Positions 40,089 to 49,171 are shown, numbered from the stretch's first letter. The stretch is 64,000 nucleotides of DNA from Nakamurella alba (GCF_009707545.1 NZ_WLYK01000001.1:1054001-1118000); one strand, 5' to 3'. Numbers and translations: made by a program. Notes: a model not told the origin generated them from the sequence alone.

Positions 40089-40973
40089 TCACCAGCCCAG
40101 GCCGGCCTCGTCGTAGATCCTCTCGATCTCGTCGACCAGTTCCTCGTCGTCGGCGATCTGCTCTGCCGCCACGTCGATACGCTCCTCGACGACACCGCCC
40201 ACTTCCTCGTAGCGGGCGGACCAGGTCTCTTCGTCCACCCGCCAGTAGCCCAGCGTGTGGTACTGCCGGCCTGGCAGACCGAGTTCGCGGCGGAGGTGGG
40301 CGCGGCCCTTCCGGCAGGCGGTGTTCTCCCCGGCGACCCAGGTGTAGCTGTCCCCGGCGGGCTCCGGCAGGGCCCGCAGCGCCGCCTCCATGGCGGCCCC
40401 GACCTGCCGCGGGTCGGGCACGTGCACCCACTCCAGGTGCACGTCGGCCGCGGACGGCAGGACCTGCTCCTCCCCGGCATCCGGCACCACCACCGTTGCC
40501 AGGATCCGCAGGCCGGCCGGTGCCTCCGCCAGGATGCGGCCGATGGCCGGCAGCGAGGTGCTGTCGCCGACCAGCCGCACCTCCGTGGTCCCCGCCGGCG
40601 GGTGGTACCCGCCGCCGGCGTCGCTCAGCGCCAGCGGGTCGCCGGGGCGGGCACCCGCCGCCCACCTCGTGGCGAGACCGTGGTCGTGCACCGCGAAGTC
40701 GATGTCCACCTCACGGGCGACCGGGTCGTACCGGCGGATCGAGTAGCTGCGCCGCTCCGCGTGGGCACGCCCGTCGGGGGCCGTCTCGATGCCGTCGACG
40801 AGCACCGGCACCACCACGTCGGATTCGCCGGGGTGCGGGAACAGCACCTTGCAGTAGTCGTCGGGGTGGCCTTCGGCCTCGTACCCGGCGAGCTCGTCCC
40901 CGCCGAGCGTCACCCGGATCATCTTCGGGGTGACGTACGCCGTCCGCAGGACCTGCGCCCTGTAGTACTTCAC
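40089..40973 (-). CDS. Siderophore-interacting protein (FAD-dependent ferric-siderophore reductase)
   Basis: Cytoplasmic flavoprotein of 294 residues (SIP/ViuB family) that reduces iron in imported siderophores. RSYSIRRYDP is the FAD-binding motif, and VGDSTSLPAIGRIL begins the NAD(P)H-binding domain. YTWVAGENTACRKGRAHLRRELG and YHTLGYWR are C-terminal family blocks. GTG 40973 overlaps the stop of the ABC half-transporter by 4 nt. In mycobacterial IrtA this domain is fused to the transporter; here it is the adjacent gene, which supports reading the ABC pair as an IrtAB-like importer. Confidence 0.9.
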   Translation of the reverse strand: MKYYRAQVLRTAYVTPKMIRVTLGGDELAGYEAEGHPDDYCKVLFPHPGESDVVVPVLVDGIETAPDGRAHAERRSYSIRRYDPVAREVDIDFAVHDHGLATRWAAGARPGDPLALSDAGGGYHPPAGTTEVRLVGDSTSLPAIGRILAEAPAGLRILATVVVPDAGEEQVLPSAADVHLEWVHVPDPRQVGAAMEAALRALPEPAGDSYTWVAGENTACRKGRAHLRRELGLPGRQYHTLGYWRVDEETWSARYEEVGGVVEERIDVAAEQIADDEELVDEIERIYDEAGLGW

Positions 40974-42553
40974 GCCTGCACCTTCCTGTTGTCGACGGTG
41001 ATCACGAGATCGACTCCGGCCAGTGCGGCCCGGTGGTGGGCGATGACCACCACGGTGCGGTCCGGCCGGAGCGCACGGATCCCGGCGTGCACCCGGGCGG
41101 TGCTGTCGTCGTCCAGCCCGGCGGTGGACTCGTCCAGCACGAGCACCTGCGGGTCGCGCAGGGCGACGCGCAGCAGGCCGACCACCCGGTGCGCCACCGC
41201 GTCCTGCGGTCCGGGCATGCGGGCGTCCAGCCCTCCGAGGCCCGAGAGCTGCTGCTGCAGGCCCAGTGTCGCCGCGCACCGCAGGACCCGGGCGTCGCCG
41301 ATGCCGTCCGGCAGCAGCAGGTTCTCCCGGACCGTCCCGGCCAGGTACATCGGTTCCTGGGCGAGCAGCACGGGTGCGGCCGGCGCCGTGACCGTACCGG
41401 CCCACGGCCGGTACAGACCGGCCAGCGTCTTCGCCAGGGTGGACTTGCCCGCACCGGACGGACCGACCACCGCCGTCCACCCCCCGTCCCGGAACCCGGC
41501 GGAGAAACCCTGCAGCACCGGGTGTCCCACTCGGTATCCCACGGTCAGCCCGTCGACCGCCAGCGGCCCGGGGGAGAGGGCCGCCGGCGTCGCGGGGACC
41601 AGCCGGTCGAGTGCGTCGAAGTAGCGGACGGCGTGTGCCTTGGTCGCGCCGAGATCTCCGATCACGGAGGCGATGTCGCCGAAGGTGGCGAAGAACGTGC
41701 CGGAGGCGACGACGAAGACCGCCAGCACGCCGAGGTCCAGGTCGCCGGTGCTCACCCACCAGCCGCCGAGCCCGATGGTGGCGGCGAGTGCCAGTGACTC
41801 GACGACGGTGAACCACGGGATCAGGTTCAGTGCCCGAATGGTCCGCCGGATCGCGCCGACCAGCTCGGCGTCCCGTTGCCGCACCCGGGCCGCCCACCAC
41901 CGGCGGGACACCGGCCGCCACAACGCGCCTCCCGCAGCCGCCCCTTCGGCGACGGTGCCTGCCAGCGCGGCGGCGGTCACCGCCTCCGCGGCGAAGGCGC
42001 TGTCCGCGGCAGCGGAGTACCGGCGGGCCAGCAGCACGGCGGCCGGGACGTGCACCGCGAGCAGGACGAGACACAGCAGGGTCGATTCCACCAGCAGCAC
42101 GCCGGTGGAGAACACCAGGTACCCGGCGCCGATCACCAGTGCCGGCAGCTGGGACGAGGCGAACCCGGCGATCCGGTCGACCTCGGTGGTCCCGCGCGAG
42201 ACCAGGTCGCTGCCGCGGTCGTTCTCCACCTGCTCGAGATCCGCGCCGGCGACCGCGTCCGCCAGGTCGTCGCGCAGCCGTCGGCCGAGCACCGCGCCCA
42301 GTCGTGCGAGGACGGTGGCGGCGAGGTACTCCAGGACCAGGTGCGCAGGTACCGCCACGGCGAGCAGGACCGCGCCCTGCACCAGGCCGCCGTCCTGGGA
42401 GCCATCGCCGCCGCCGGCCGTCCCGACCAGGCCGCCGGCCGCCGGTGCGACCAGGGCCAGGGCCGCGGCCGAGCCGGCGGCGCAGAGCAGGGCGAGCAGG
42501 ACCTGCCGACGGTGGTCGGCGAGCAGGCCCAGCAGGCGGCGGAGCGGGTTCAC
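40970..42553 (-). CDS. ABC half-transporter A: Walker sites intact, LSGGQ signature lost
   Basis: Membrane protein of 527 residues with an exporter-type transmembrane domain (about 1-325) and an ATPase domain. Walker A VVGPSGAGKST is intact (Lys370), as are the Q-loop region VLLAQEPMYLAGTVREN, Walker B VLVLDEST (Glu475) and an H-loop IAHHR near 506. Where LSGGQRQR belongs the protein reads MPGPQDAVAHRV, so no signature motif is left. The segment between Walker A and Q-loop is also short. Its partner gene upstream has the opposite defects. Context (SIP reductase, siderophore binding protein, FecCD system) points to ferric-siderophore import in the IrtAB manner. Confidence 0.88.
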   Translation of the reverse strand: MNPLRRLLGLLADHRRQVLLALLCAAGSAAALALVAPAAGGLVGTAGGGDGSQDGGLVQGAVLLAVAVPAHLVLEYLAATVLARLGAVLGRRLRDDLADAVAGADLEQVENDRGSDLVSRGTTEVDRIAGFASSQLPALVIGAGYLVFSTGVLLVESTLLCLVLLAVHVPAAVLLARRYSAAADSAFAAEAVTAAALAGTVAEGAAAGGALWRPVSRRWWAARVRQRDAELVGAIRRTIRALNLIPWFTVVESLALAATIGLGGWWVSTGDLDLGVLAVFVVASGTFFATFGDIASVIGDLGATKAHAVRYFDALDRLVPATPAALSPGPLAVDGLTVGYRVGHPVLQGFSAGFRDGGWTAVVGPSGAGKSTLAKTLAGLYRPWAGTVTAPAAPVLLAQEPMYLAGTVRENLLLPDGIGDARVLRCAATLGLQQQLSGLGGLDARMPGPQDAVAHRVVGLLRVALRDPQVLVLDESTAGLDDDSTARVHAGIRALRPDRTVVVIAHHRAALAGVDLVITVDNRKVQA

Positions 42554-43845
42554 GCCGCGCCCTCCGTGGTGGTCAACCGGCGTCCGTCGGCCGCCGCGCG
42601 GTCCAGGATCCGCCGGACGGTGACGGCGTCCACGGCATCCAGGGCCCCGGCGAGCACCAGCTCCGGCGGGTCGTCGAGCAGTTCCCTGGCCAGCGCCAAC
42701 CGCTGTCGCTGCCCGCCGGACAGCAGCCGGCCGCCGTCGCCGACCACTGTGTCGAAACCGTCCGGGAGCCGCTCGACGTCCTCCTGCAGCGCCGCCCGGT
42801 CAGCGGCCAGCCGGATCTCCGCCACGCTGACAGCCCTTCCCACGGCGATGTTCTCGGTGATGGAACCGGACAACAGCTGTGGCCGCTCCGGCAGGTGTGC
42901 CGGGGCCGCTGACCCCGGGGCCGCCAACAGCTCCGCCAGCCGGTCGGCCGACGCGGCGGCGGTCCGGCGGACCTCCTGCTGGGAGACCAGCCGGCCGCAG
43001 GTGGCCGACAGCAGCACCATCCAGGTGATCCAGGCGAGCAGCCCGCCCGGACCCGGCCCGCCGTCGGTCCGCAGGGCGAGCCCGGCCGCGATGCCGAGCA
43101 ACGGCACCGCGCGGGTCGCCAGGTCCCACCGCGCCGCGTACACCGCAGCCGCGACGGCGCGGTCCGCGATGTCCGCACCACCGGAACGGTTGCGCCGCAG
43201 CAGCTCCGGGGTGACGCCCAGACCGCGTGCGGCCGGCAGCCCGGCCACCAGCTCCTGCAGCCGGGAGGCAGCACGCCCGTGCGCCTCGGCGAGCAGCAGG
43301 CTGCGGGCCTGGTAGCGCGGTGCGAACCAGACGCCGCCGCCGACCGATGCCACCGTCGCGATCACGGCGATGGTCCCGAGCACCGGGTCCAGGAGCAGTG
43401 CGGCGACGAGGATGCCGGCGAGCCCGGCCAGTGCCCGGGTCGTGCCGACCAGTCCGCCCATCCAGTCCCACAGGTGGTCGCCGTCGCGCTGGATGCGGGA
43501 GGCCACCTCGCCCGGATCCCGGACCGGTCCGGGATCCAGGACGGCGACACCGATCTCGCACCGCAGCCGGCCCACCACCCGGGCACCGGTCAGCCAGCTG
43601 CCGCGCTGCTCGACGCGGGTGAGGACGGCCGCGGCGACGCCGAGCAGCACCAGGGCCGTGGGCCAGAGCAGGACACCGACGGACCCGTCGCCCGGTAGCT
43701 GTTCGACCGCGCGCCCGACCGCCATCGGCATCGCCACCACCGCGAGCTCCGCGATCACCCCGCAGACCGCGGCGCCGAGCAGGCCGCGCCGACCCCACCG
43801 GAAGCAGTCGGCGAGGACGTCGCGTCCGGCCCGGGTGGACGTCAT
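42550..43845 (-). CDS. ABC half-transporter B: LSGGQ intact, Walker A and H-loop lost
   Basis: Membrane protein of 431 residues with an exporter-type transmembrane domain (about 1-305) followed by a residual ATPase domain. From about residue 306 the chain passes straight into PERPQLLSGSITENIAVG, the Q-loop region at about 320, so about 80-90 residues including Walker A are absent. LPDGFDTVVGDGGRLLSGGQRQRLALAREL is normal (LSGGQ at 375-379). Walker B reads ELVLAGALDAVD, without the Asp-Glu/Asp-Asp pair, and the protein ends before an H-loop. The frame is continuous, with 4-nt overlaps on both sides, so this looks like settled specialisation rather than a fresh pseudogene. Confidence 0.85.
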   Translation of the reverse strand: MTSTRAGRDVLADCFRWGRRGLLGAAVCGVIAELAVVAMPMAVGRAVEQLPGDGSVGVLLWPTALVLLGVAAAVLTRVEQRGSWLTGARVVGRLRCEIGVAVLDPGPVRDPGEVASRIQRDGDHLWDWMGGLVGTTRALAGLAGILVAALLLDPVLGTIAVIATVASVGGGVWFAPRYQARSLLLAEAHGRAASRLQELVAGLPAARGLGVTPELLRRNRSGGADIADRAVAAAVYAARWDLATRAVPLLGIAAGLALRTDGGPGPGGLLAWITWMVLLSATCGRLVSQQEVRRTAAASADRLAELLAAPGSAAPAHLPERPQLLSGSITENIAVGRAVSVAEIRLAADRAALQEDVERLPDGFDTVVGDGGRLLSGGQRQRLALARELLDDPPELVLAGALDAVDAVTVRRILDRAAADGRRLTTTEGAA

Positions 43846-44909
43846 CCGGCGAGCGGGAGCTTCGGCAGCACGGTCTCGATCGCGTACTCGGCCTGGGCCG
43901 GCGACCCGGACCGCAGCATGTCGAAGTCGTTGCTGCCCGCGGAGGCGAACCAGCGGTCCTGGGCCACGGCCGGGATGGCCTGGAAGAGCGGGTTGGCCTC
44001 GAGCTCGGCCAGCACGTCGGGCGACGAGGAGGCGACGATCAACAGGTCGGCGTCGAAGACCGAGAACTGCTCGGAGCCGACGGTGTCGAACGGTTCGACG
44101 GCGGCGGTGCCCGGTGCCGGTACGACGCCGAACTCGGACAGGAACGACAGGGTGCCTTCGTCGGTGTAGTTCATCAGGGTCGATGCGTCCTGGGCCCAGG
44201 CCACGGCGACGGTGGCACCCTCCAGCTGCGGGTACTGCGCCTTCGCCGCGGCGATCATGGCGTCGTAGTCGGCGATCAGCGCGGTCGCCTCGTCCTCCTT
44301 GTCCAGCGCCGTGCCCATCAACGTGATCAGGTCACGCATCGAGGTCTCGTAGGCGGGTGCGATGGTCGGCACCACCTTCGACAGCGCGTCGTACTCCTCG
44401 GCGACCAGCCACTGGTTGATCACCAGGTCGGGGTCGAATCCGAGGGTCTCCTCGATGTCGTAGCCGTCCGGGTTGTAGGAGATGACGGGCACATCGGCGC
44501 CGTCCAGCAGCGGCAGCCGCCAGGTGGGGATGCCGTTCTCGAACCTGGTGAACTCGCCCTGCGCCACCGGCACCACACCGAGTTCGAGCGCGATGTCGGT
44601 CTCGTAGTTGCCCGGGGTGGCGACACGCTCCGGGGTGCCGACGATCTCGACCTCCCCGTACTGGTCGGTGATGGTGACGGTCCGCTCCACCGCACTGCTG
44701 GAACCCGACGGAGCCGCTGAACTCGACGGTGCCGCGGAGCTGGACGGAGTCGCGGAGCTGGAGGCCACCGCGGAACTCGAGGTCGCCGCAGAACCCGACG
44801 TCACGGCGGAACTTGAGGTCGACGCGGCGGTCGACCCGCCGGAGCAGGCCGACAGCAGCAGGGCCATGCCGGCGAGGTCGCCGGCGAAGGGGCGGAGGGT
44901 GGTTCTCAT
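43842..44909 (-). CDS. Ferric-siderophore-binding lipoprotein (FepB/FhuD type)
   Basis: Exported lipoprotein of 355 residues, lipobox LLSAC near residue 22, followed by a Ser/Ala-rich tether of about 50 residues. The binding domain (RTVTITDQYGEVEIVGTPERVA, ETLGFDPDLVINQ, FDADLLIVASSS) has the two-lobe, rigid-helix class III fold of iron-complex carriers. It presumably delivers the siderophore to the FecCD permeases encoded upstream. ATGA overlap with half-transporter B and with the ATPase gene. Confidence 0.92.
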   Translation of the reverse strand: MRTTLRPFAGDLAGMALLLSACSGGSTAASTSSSAVTSGSAATSSSAVASSSATPSSSAAPSSSAAPSGSSSAVERTVTITDQYGEVEIVGTPERVATPGNYETDIALELGVVPVAQGEFTRFENGIPTWRLPLLDGADVPVISYNPDGYDIEETLGFDPDLVINQWLVAEEYDALSKVVPTIAPAYETSMRDLITLMGTALDKEDEATALIADYDAMIAAAKAQYPQLEGATVAVAWAQDASTLMNYTDEGTLSFLSEFGVVPAPGTAAVEPFDTVGSEQFSVFDADLLIVASSSPDVLAELEANPLFQAIPAVAQDRWFASAGSNDFDMLRSGSPAQAEYAIETVLPKLPLAG

Positions 44910-45778
44910 CGGACCTTCTTCTGATCGTGGGCGGGGGTGAGAATGACGGCAGGACGGGTGGTCTCGTGCTCCGGTCGGCTGTGCCGGCCGATCGGGACGA
45001 TCATCGGGGTGCCGGTGACCGGGTCGTCGACCACCCGGCTGCGGAGGCCGAAGACCTCGAGAAGTCTTTCCTCGGTGAACACCTCGGCGGGGCTGCCGGT
45101 CGCGGCCACCCGGCCGTCGGCGAGCGCCACCACATGGTCGGCGTAGCGGGCCGCGTGGTTGAGGTCGTGCAGCACCAGCACGATGGTCCGGCCGGCGTGG
45201 TCGCGCAGGTCGACCAGGATGTCGAGCACCTCGATCTGGGCGGTGAGATCGAGGTAGGTGCCGGGCTCGTCGAGCAGCATCAGCGGGGTGCGCTGGGCGA
45301 TCGCGAGCGCCAGCCAGACCCGTTGCCGCTGCCCGCCGGACAGCTCCTCCAGCAACCGCGACGCCAGCGGCAGCGTGCCGGTCACCGAGAGTGCCTCCGC
45401 CACCGCATCATCGGCGTCCGCCGTGTCACCGCCGCCGAAGAAGTTCCGGTAGGGGTACCGGGCGCGGGACACCAGGTCGACGACGGTGATCCCCTCCGGC
45501 GCGATGGGGGTCTGGGGGAGCAGTCCCATCCGGCGGGCCAGTGCCCGCCGGCCCCATCGGGCGACGTCCTGGCCGTCCAGCCGGACGCTGCCGGCGGTGA
45601 TCGGGATGGTCCGGGCGACGGCGCCGAGCAGGGTGGACTTCCCGGAGGCGTTCGGCCCGACGATCGTGGTGATCCGGCCCGCGGGGACGGTCAGGTCGAG
45701 GCCGTCGATCACCGGCCGCTCGCCGTAACCCACGGTGAGGCCGGTGATCTCGATCCCCGGGGATTGTCGATCAGCCAC
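44906..45778 (-). CDS. Ferric-siderophore ABC transporter, ATP-binding protein (FepC type)
   Basis: Cytoplasmic ATPase of 290 residues. Walker A IVGPNASGKSTLL, signature ELSGGQRQRVWLALAIAQ, Walker B PLMLLDEPGTYLD and H-loop VLVLHDLNHAARYA are all intact. The pattern is that of FepC/FecE. It powers the two FecCD permeases encoded immediately upstream; its start overlaps the second permease stop by 8 nt. Confidence 0.94.
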   Translation of the reverse strand: MADRQSPGIEITGLTVGYGERPVIDGLDLTVPAGRITTIVGPNASGKSTLLGAVARTIPITAGSVRLDGQDVARWGRRALARRMGLLPQTPIAPEGITVVDLVSRARYPYRNFFGGGDTADADDAVAEALSVTGTLPLASRLLEELSGGQRQRVWLALAIAQRTPLMLLDEPGTYLDLTAQIEVLDILVDLRDHAGRTIVLVLHDLNHAARYADHVVALADGRVAATGSPAEVFTEERLLEVFGLRSRVVDDPVTGTPMIVPIGRHSRPEHETTRPAVILTPAHDQKKVR

Positions 45779-46829
45779 CGCTGCCCACCCTGTTCGCCCG
45801 GACCAGCAGCAGGATCAGGTAGGGCCCGCCGATCAGGCCGGTGGTCACCCCGACCGGCAGCACCAGTTCGCCGAAGAGCACACGCCCGGCGAGGTCGGCG
45901 GCCAGCAGCAGGACGGCGCCGGTGAGCGCGCTCGCCAGGATCGGCAGCGGACGGCCGGTCAGCCATCTGGCCAGCGGCGGTGCGACGAAGGCGAGCATGG
46001 AGATCGGGCCGGCGACGGCGACCGCGGTGGCGGCGAGGGCGGCGCCGACCATCACCAGCACGAGCCGGGCACGTCCGGTCGCCGCGCCCAGCCCGGACGC
46101 CATGGCGTCGCCCAGCTGCAGCACGGCCAGGGTGCGGGCGGTCCCGGCGAGTACCGGCAGCAGCACGGCCAGGGCGACCACCGCCCAGAGCACGTGGGTC
46201 CAGTTCCGCACGTTGAGACTGCCGACGAGCCAACGGGAGAGGTTCTCGACCTCCTCCATCCGGCGGCTGGTCAGCACCAGGGTCAGTGCGGCGTCGCAGA
46301 GCACCTGGACGCCGATGCCGACCAGCACCAACCGGTAGGGCGAGAGCCCCCGCCGCGCGGAGAGGGCGACCACCAGCAGCGCGACGACGGCCGCGCCGCC
46401 GAGCGCGCCGCAGGCGATGAGCACGGTGGAGCCGGTCGTGTACACCAGCACGAGCACCGCGCCCAGGGATCCACCCGCGGTGATGCCGAGGATGTCCGGG
46501 CTGGCCAGGACGTTGCGGGCCAGGCTCTGGAAGATGACACCCGAGGCACCGAGCGCGATCCCGACGAGGACTGCGGTCAGTGCACGGGGCACCCGGAGCG
46601 ACCGGACCGAGTAGACGGTGTTCTCGTCGGCGGTACCGGTGAGCCCGGACCAGACCGCCGCCGGTCCGAGCGGGAGCGAGCCCACGAACATCGCCGCGAT
46701 CAGCAGCGCGAGCAGGACGGTGCCCAGACAGCCGACGGCGATCCGGTGCCGCCGGTGCAGCGCCCGCTGTGCCGTGCGGACCTGCTGCACCTCGGACTGC
46801 GCTCCGGGCCGGGTCAGGACGGCGGTCAC
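45771..46829 (-). CDS. FecCD-family siderophore permease 2
   Basis: Polytopic inner-membrane permease of 352 residues, BtuC/FecD fold. GIALGASGVIFQSLARNVLASPDILGITAGGSLGAV and VAGPISMLAFVAPPLARWL are the conserved blocks. GTG 46829 overlaps the stop of permease 1 by 4 nt. It forms a heterodimeric channel with permease 1. Confidence 0.92.
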   Translation of the reverse strand: MTAVLTRPGAQSEVQQVRTAQRALHRRHRIAVGCLGTVLLALLIAAMFVGSLPLGPAAVWSGLTGTADENTVYSVRSLRVPRALTAVLVGIALGASGVIFQSLARNVLASPDILGITAGGSLGAVLVLVYTTGSTVLIACGALGGAAVVALLVVALSARRGLSPYRLVLVGIGVQVLCDAALTLVLTSRRMEEVENLSRWLVGSLNVRNWTHVLWAVVALAVLLPVLAGTARTLAVLQLGDAMASGLGAATGRARLVLVMVGAALAATAVAVAGPISMLAFVAPPLARWLTGRPLPILASALTGAVLLLAADLAGRVLFGELVLPVGVTTGLIGGPYLILLLVRANRVGSGG

Positions 46830-47875
46830 AGTGCCGCCACCCGCCGCCGCCGCGCGAGCAGGATGAACACCGGCGCGCCGATGAGCGCGGTGACGACTCC
46901 GACGCGCAGCTCCGCGGGGGCGAACAGGGTGCGCCCCAGCAGGTCTGCCAGCACCACCAGGATGCCGCCGAGCACCGCCGAGAGCGGGACGATCCAGCGG
47001 TGGTCCGGGCCGGTGAACAACCGGGCGACGAACGGGACGATGAGCCCGACGAACCCGATCGGCCCGGCCAGTGCGGTCGCACCGCCGCAGAGCAGGACAA
47101 CGGCGATCGCGGCCAGCGCCCGGACGACGCCGGTGTGCAACCCGAGCGCCGAGGCCAGTTGTTCGCCGAGTGCCATCACGTTCAGCGGCCCACCCAGGGC
47201 CAGCGCCAGCAGCAGCCCGGCCACGAGGAACGGCAGCACGGTGAGCAGCGGGTCGAAGGTGGGCTGGGCGACACTGCCGACGGTCCAGAACAGGAAGCTG
47301 TACCGGGTGTCCTGGTCGATCAGCAGCAGGGCCGAGGTCAACGAACCGAGCAACAGGGCGAAGGCGGCGCCGGCCAGGGTGAGGGTGACCGGGGTGGGGC
47401 CGTCCCGCCCGGCGGCTCCGATCAGGTAGACCGCGACCGAGGCCACCGCCGCACCGGCGAAGGCCAGCGGGAGATACCCCGAGATACCGCCGATGCCGAG
47501 GAGCTGGATGCCGGCCACCACGAACAGCGAGGCACCGGCATTGACGCCCAGGATCCCCGGATCGGCGAGCGGGTTGCGGGTCACCGCCTGCATGACGGCT
47601 CCGGCGGCACCGGTGCTCGCCCCGACGGCGATGGCACCGAGCACCCGGGGCCACCGCGAGTACCGGGCGATCAGCTGGTCGTGGTCCGCGGGGTCGAAGG
47701 AGAGCAGTGCGCCGATCGCGGTGCCCGGACCGATCGGCGTCGACCCCACGACGACGCCGAGGACCGCGACCGCGCAGAGCAACGCGACACCGGTGGCCAG
47801 CACGACCCCCACGGTCGTTCTGGTCGTCTCACGGATCGGGGTGGTCACGGCGGGGGAAACGCTCCTGGTTCTCAC
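46826..47875 (-). CDS. FecCD-family siderophore permease 1
   Basis: Polytopic permease of about 349 residues. AVGASTGAAGAVMQAVTRNPLADPGILGVNAGASLFVV and LAGPIGFVGLIVPFVARL match FecC/FepD. First gene of the leftward iron operon. Start is uncertain between GTG 47875 and GTG 47848; neither has an ideal ribosome binding site. An IdeR/DtxR-like box lies 23 nt upstream of the first, so iron repression is expected. Confidence 0.9.
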   Translation of the reverse strand: MRTRSVSPAVTTPIRETTRTTVGVVLATGVALLCAVAVLGVVVGSTPIGPGTAIGALLSFDPADHDQLIARYSRWPRVLGAIAVGASTGAAGAVMQAVTRNPLADPGILGVNAGASLFVVAGIQLLGIGGISGYLPLAFAGAAVASVAVYLIGAAGRDGPTPVTLTLAGAAFALLLGSLTSALLLIDQDTRYSFLFWTVGSVAQPTFDPLLTVLPFLVAGLLLALALGGPLNVMALGEQLASALGLHTGVVRALAAIAVVLLCGGATALAGPIGFVGLIVPFVARLFTGPDHRWIVPLSAVLGGILVVLADLLGRTLFAPAELRVGVVTALIGAPVFILLARRRRVAAL

Positions 47876-47897
47876 GGAGGTCGGCACCCCTGAATGG

Positions 47898-47916
47898 ATA
47901 GGCTGGCCTAACATAG
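47898..47916. promoter_or_regulatory. IdeR/DtxR-like iron box
   Basis: ATAGGCTGGCCTAACATAG matches 13 of 19 positions of the DtxR/IdeR consensus TTAGGTTAGGCTAACCTAA and contains the palindrome TAGGC-TG-GCCTA. It lies between the divergent permease operon and the AraC-type gene, so ferrous-iron-loaded repressor could shut both. Confidence 0.75.
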
Positions 47917-47927
47917 CCGGTGGTCCG

Positions 47928-48806
47928 ATGATGATCATTCCGGCTGACGGACTGGCCGTGACGGTTCCCGGACAACCGTCCGGGTGCGAGGAGCTGGTGA
48001 CCGTGGAGTTGGTGGGCGAGGCCGGCGGGCTGGTGCACGCCCGGATGTACGGCACCGGCCGGTCCGAGTTCGCCGTCTACCGATCGGTCTTCGACGAGCC
48101 GTGGGGGTTCGACTACGAGTACGCGGAGCTCCCCGGTCGGCCCCGGGAGCTCATCTGGATCGACTCCGGGATGATGACCGCCCACATCGGCAGCCGGCGG
48201 TGGGCGCTCACCCCGGGCCGGGCCCTGTGGATCCCGGCCGGGGTCCCGTCCGAGGTGGTGCCCAACGTGGCCTCCACCGGCTTCTGCCTGCAGTTCGCCG
48301 CAGGACGTCCGCAGTTCGATCCGGCGGTGCCGACCCTGTTCGCCGTGTCCCCGCTCGCCCGCGAGCTGCTGCTCGCCCTCGGCCGGTCGGGCCTCGCGGA
48401 CGCCGGCGCGGGTGCGATGGTCGGCCTGTTGCTGTCCGAACTCGAGGTACTGCCCGACGCCGGGACCGACCTGCCCATGCCCACCGAGGAACGGGCATTG
48501 GCGATCGCCCGCGGCCTGCTGGCCGATCCGGCCGACCCGCGCACCCTTGCCGCCTGGGCGGCGTCCGTGTTCGGCAGCGAGAAGACCGTTGCCCGGGCAT
48601 TTCTCGACCAGTGCGGGATGACCTTCGGGACCTGGCGGACAATGGCCCGGCTGTTCGCCTCGATGCCGCTGCTGATGACCGACCTGCCGGTCACCGCCGT
48701 GGCCGCGCGGGTCGGCTATGCCTCACCCGGCAGCTACATCGACGCGTTCCGGCGGCACCTCGGCAGCACCCCGGGGGAGCTGCGGAACGGCGATCGTCAC
48801 AGGTAG
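47928..48806 (+). CDS. AraC-family regulator of the siderophore locus
   Basis: Regulator of 292 residues from ATG 47928. The N-terminal cupin-like sensor includes MMTAHIGSRRWALTPGRALWIPAGVPSEV. The C-terminal double helix-turn-helix spans about 190-285, with MPLLMTDLPVTAVAARVGYASPGSYIDAFRRHLGSTPGELR. Other possible starts are ATG 47931, GTG 47997 and GTG 48003 (GAGGAG upstream). Divergent to the iron operon across the iron box, it likely activates siderophore uptake when its ligand, perhaps the siderophore itself, is bound. Overlaps the convergent VOC gene by 10 nt. Confidence 0.87.
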   Translation: MMIIPADGLAVTVPGQPSGCEELVTVELVGEAGGLVHARMYGTGRSEFAVYRSVFDEPWGFDYEYAELPGRPRELIWIDSGMMTAHIGSRRWALTPGRALWIPAGVPSEVVPNVASTGFCLQFAAGRPQFDPAVPTLFAVSPLARELLLALGRSGLADAGAGAMVGLLLSELEVLPDAGTDLPMPTEERALAIARGLLADPADPRTLAAWAASVFGSEKTVARAFLDQCGMTFGTWRTMARLFASMPLLMTDLPVTAVAARVGYASPGSYIDAFRRHLGSTPGELRNGDRHR

Positions 48807-49171
48807 GGACGGGTGATCAGCTCCAGCCCGTGCCCGGCCGGGTCCTTGAAATAGACCCCGCGGCCGCCGTGCTCGGTGTTGGTCTCGCCTGGTCGCTGCA
48901 TCTGCGGGTCCGCCCAGTGGGTGATGCCGCGCTCGCGGATGCGGGCCAACGCGCGGTCGAAGTGGTCGTCGTCGACGAGGAACGCGTAATGCTGCATCTG
49001 GATCTCCACCGACGGCTCGGCGAACTGCAACAGCACCCCCTCGTCCAGCTGCACGTTGAGGAACGGCCCCCAGGAGGGGGCGTCGCGGGCCTCCAGCACC
49101 TCGCGGTAGAAGGTCGCGGAGGCGTGCCGGTCGATCGCGGCGATGATGGTGTGGTTGAACGTGATGGTCAT
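48797..49171 (-). CDS. VOC-superfamily protein
   Basis: Protein of 124 residues from ATG 49171. NHTIIAAIDRHASATFYREVL opens the fold and YFKDPAGHGLELITRPY closes it; HTII and ELI carry probable metal ligands. Function unknown, of the fosfomycin/bleomycin-resistance-fold class. It runs toward the AraC gene and overlaps its end. Confidence 0.83.
   Translation of the reverse strand: MTITFNHTIIAAIDRHASATFYREVLEARDAPSWGPFLNVQLDEGVLLQFAEPSVEIQMQHYAFLVDDDHFDRALARIRERGITHWADPQMQRPGETNTEHGGRGVYFKDPAGHGLELITRPYL

Noticed and set aside
42550-43845. Half-transporter B as an ordinary pseudogene
   Set aside because: The frame is intact, it keeps 4-nt couplings to both neighbours, the retained LSGGQ block is perfect, and the losses mirror those of its partner; decay would not be expected to spare exactly the motif that the partner lacks.
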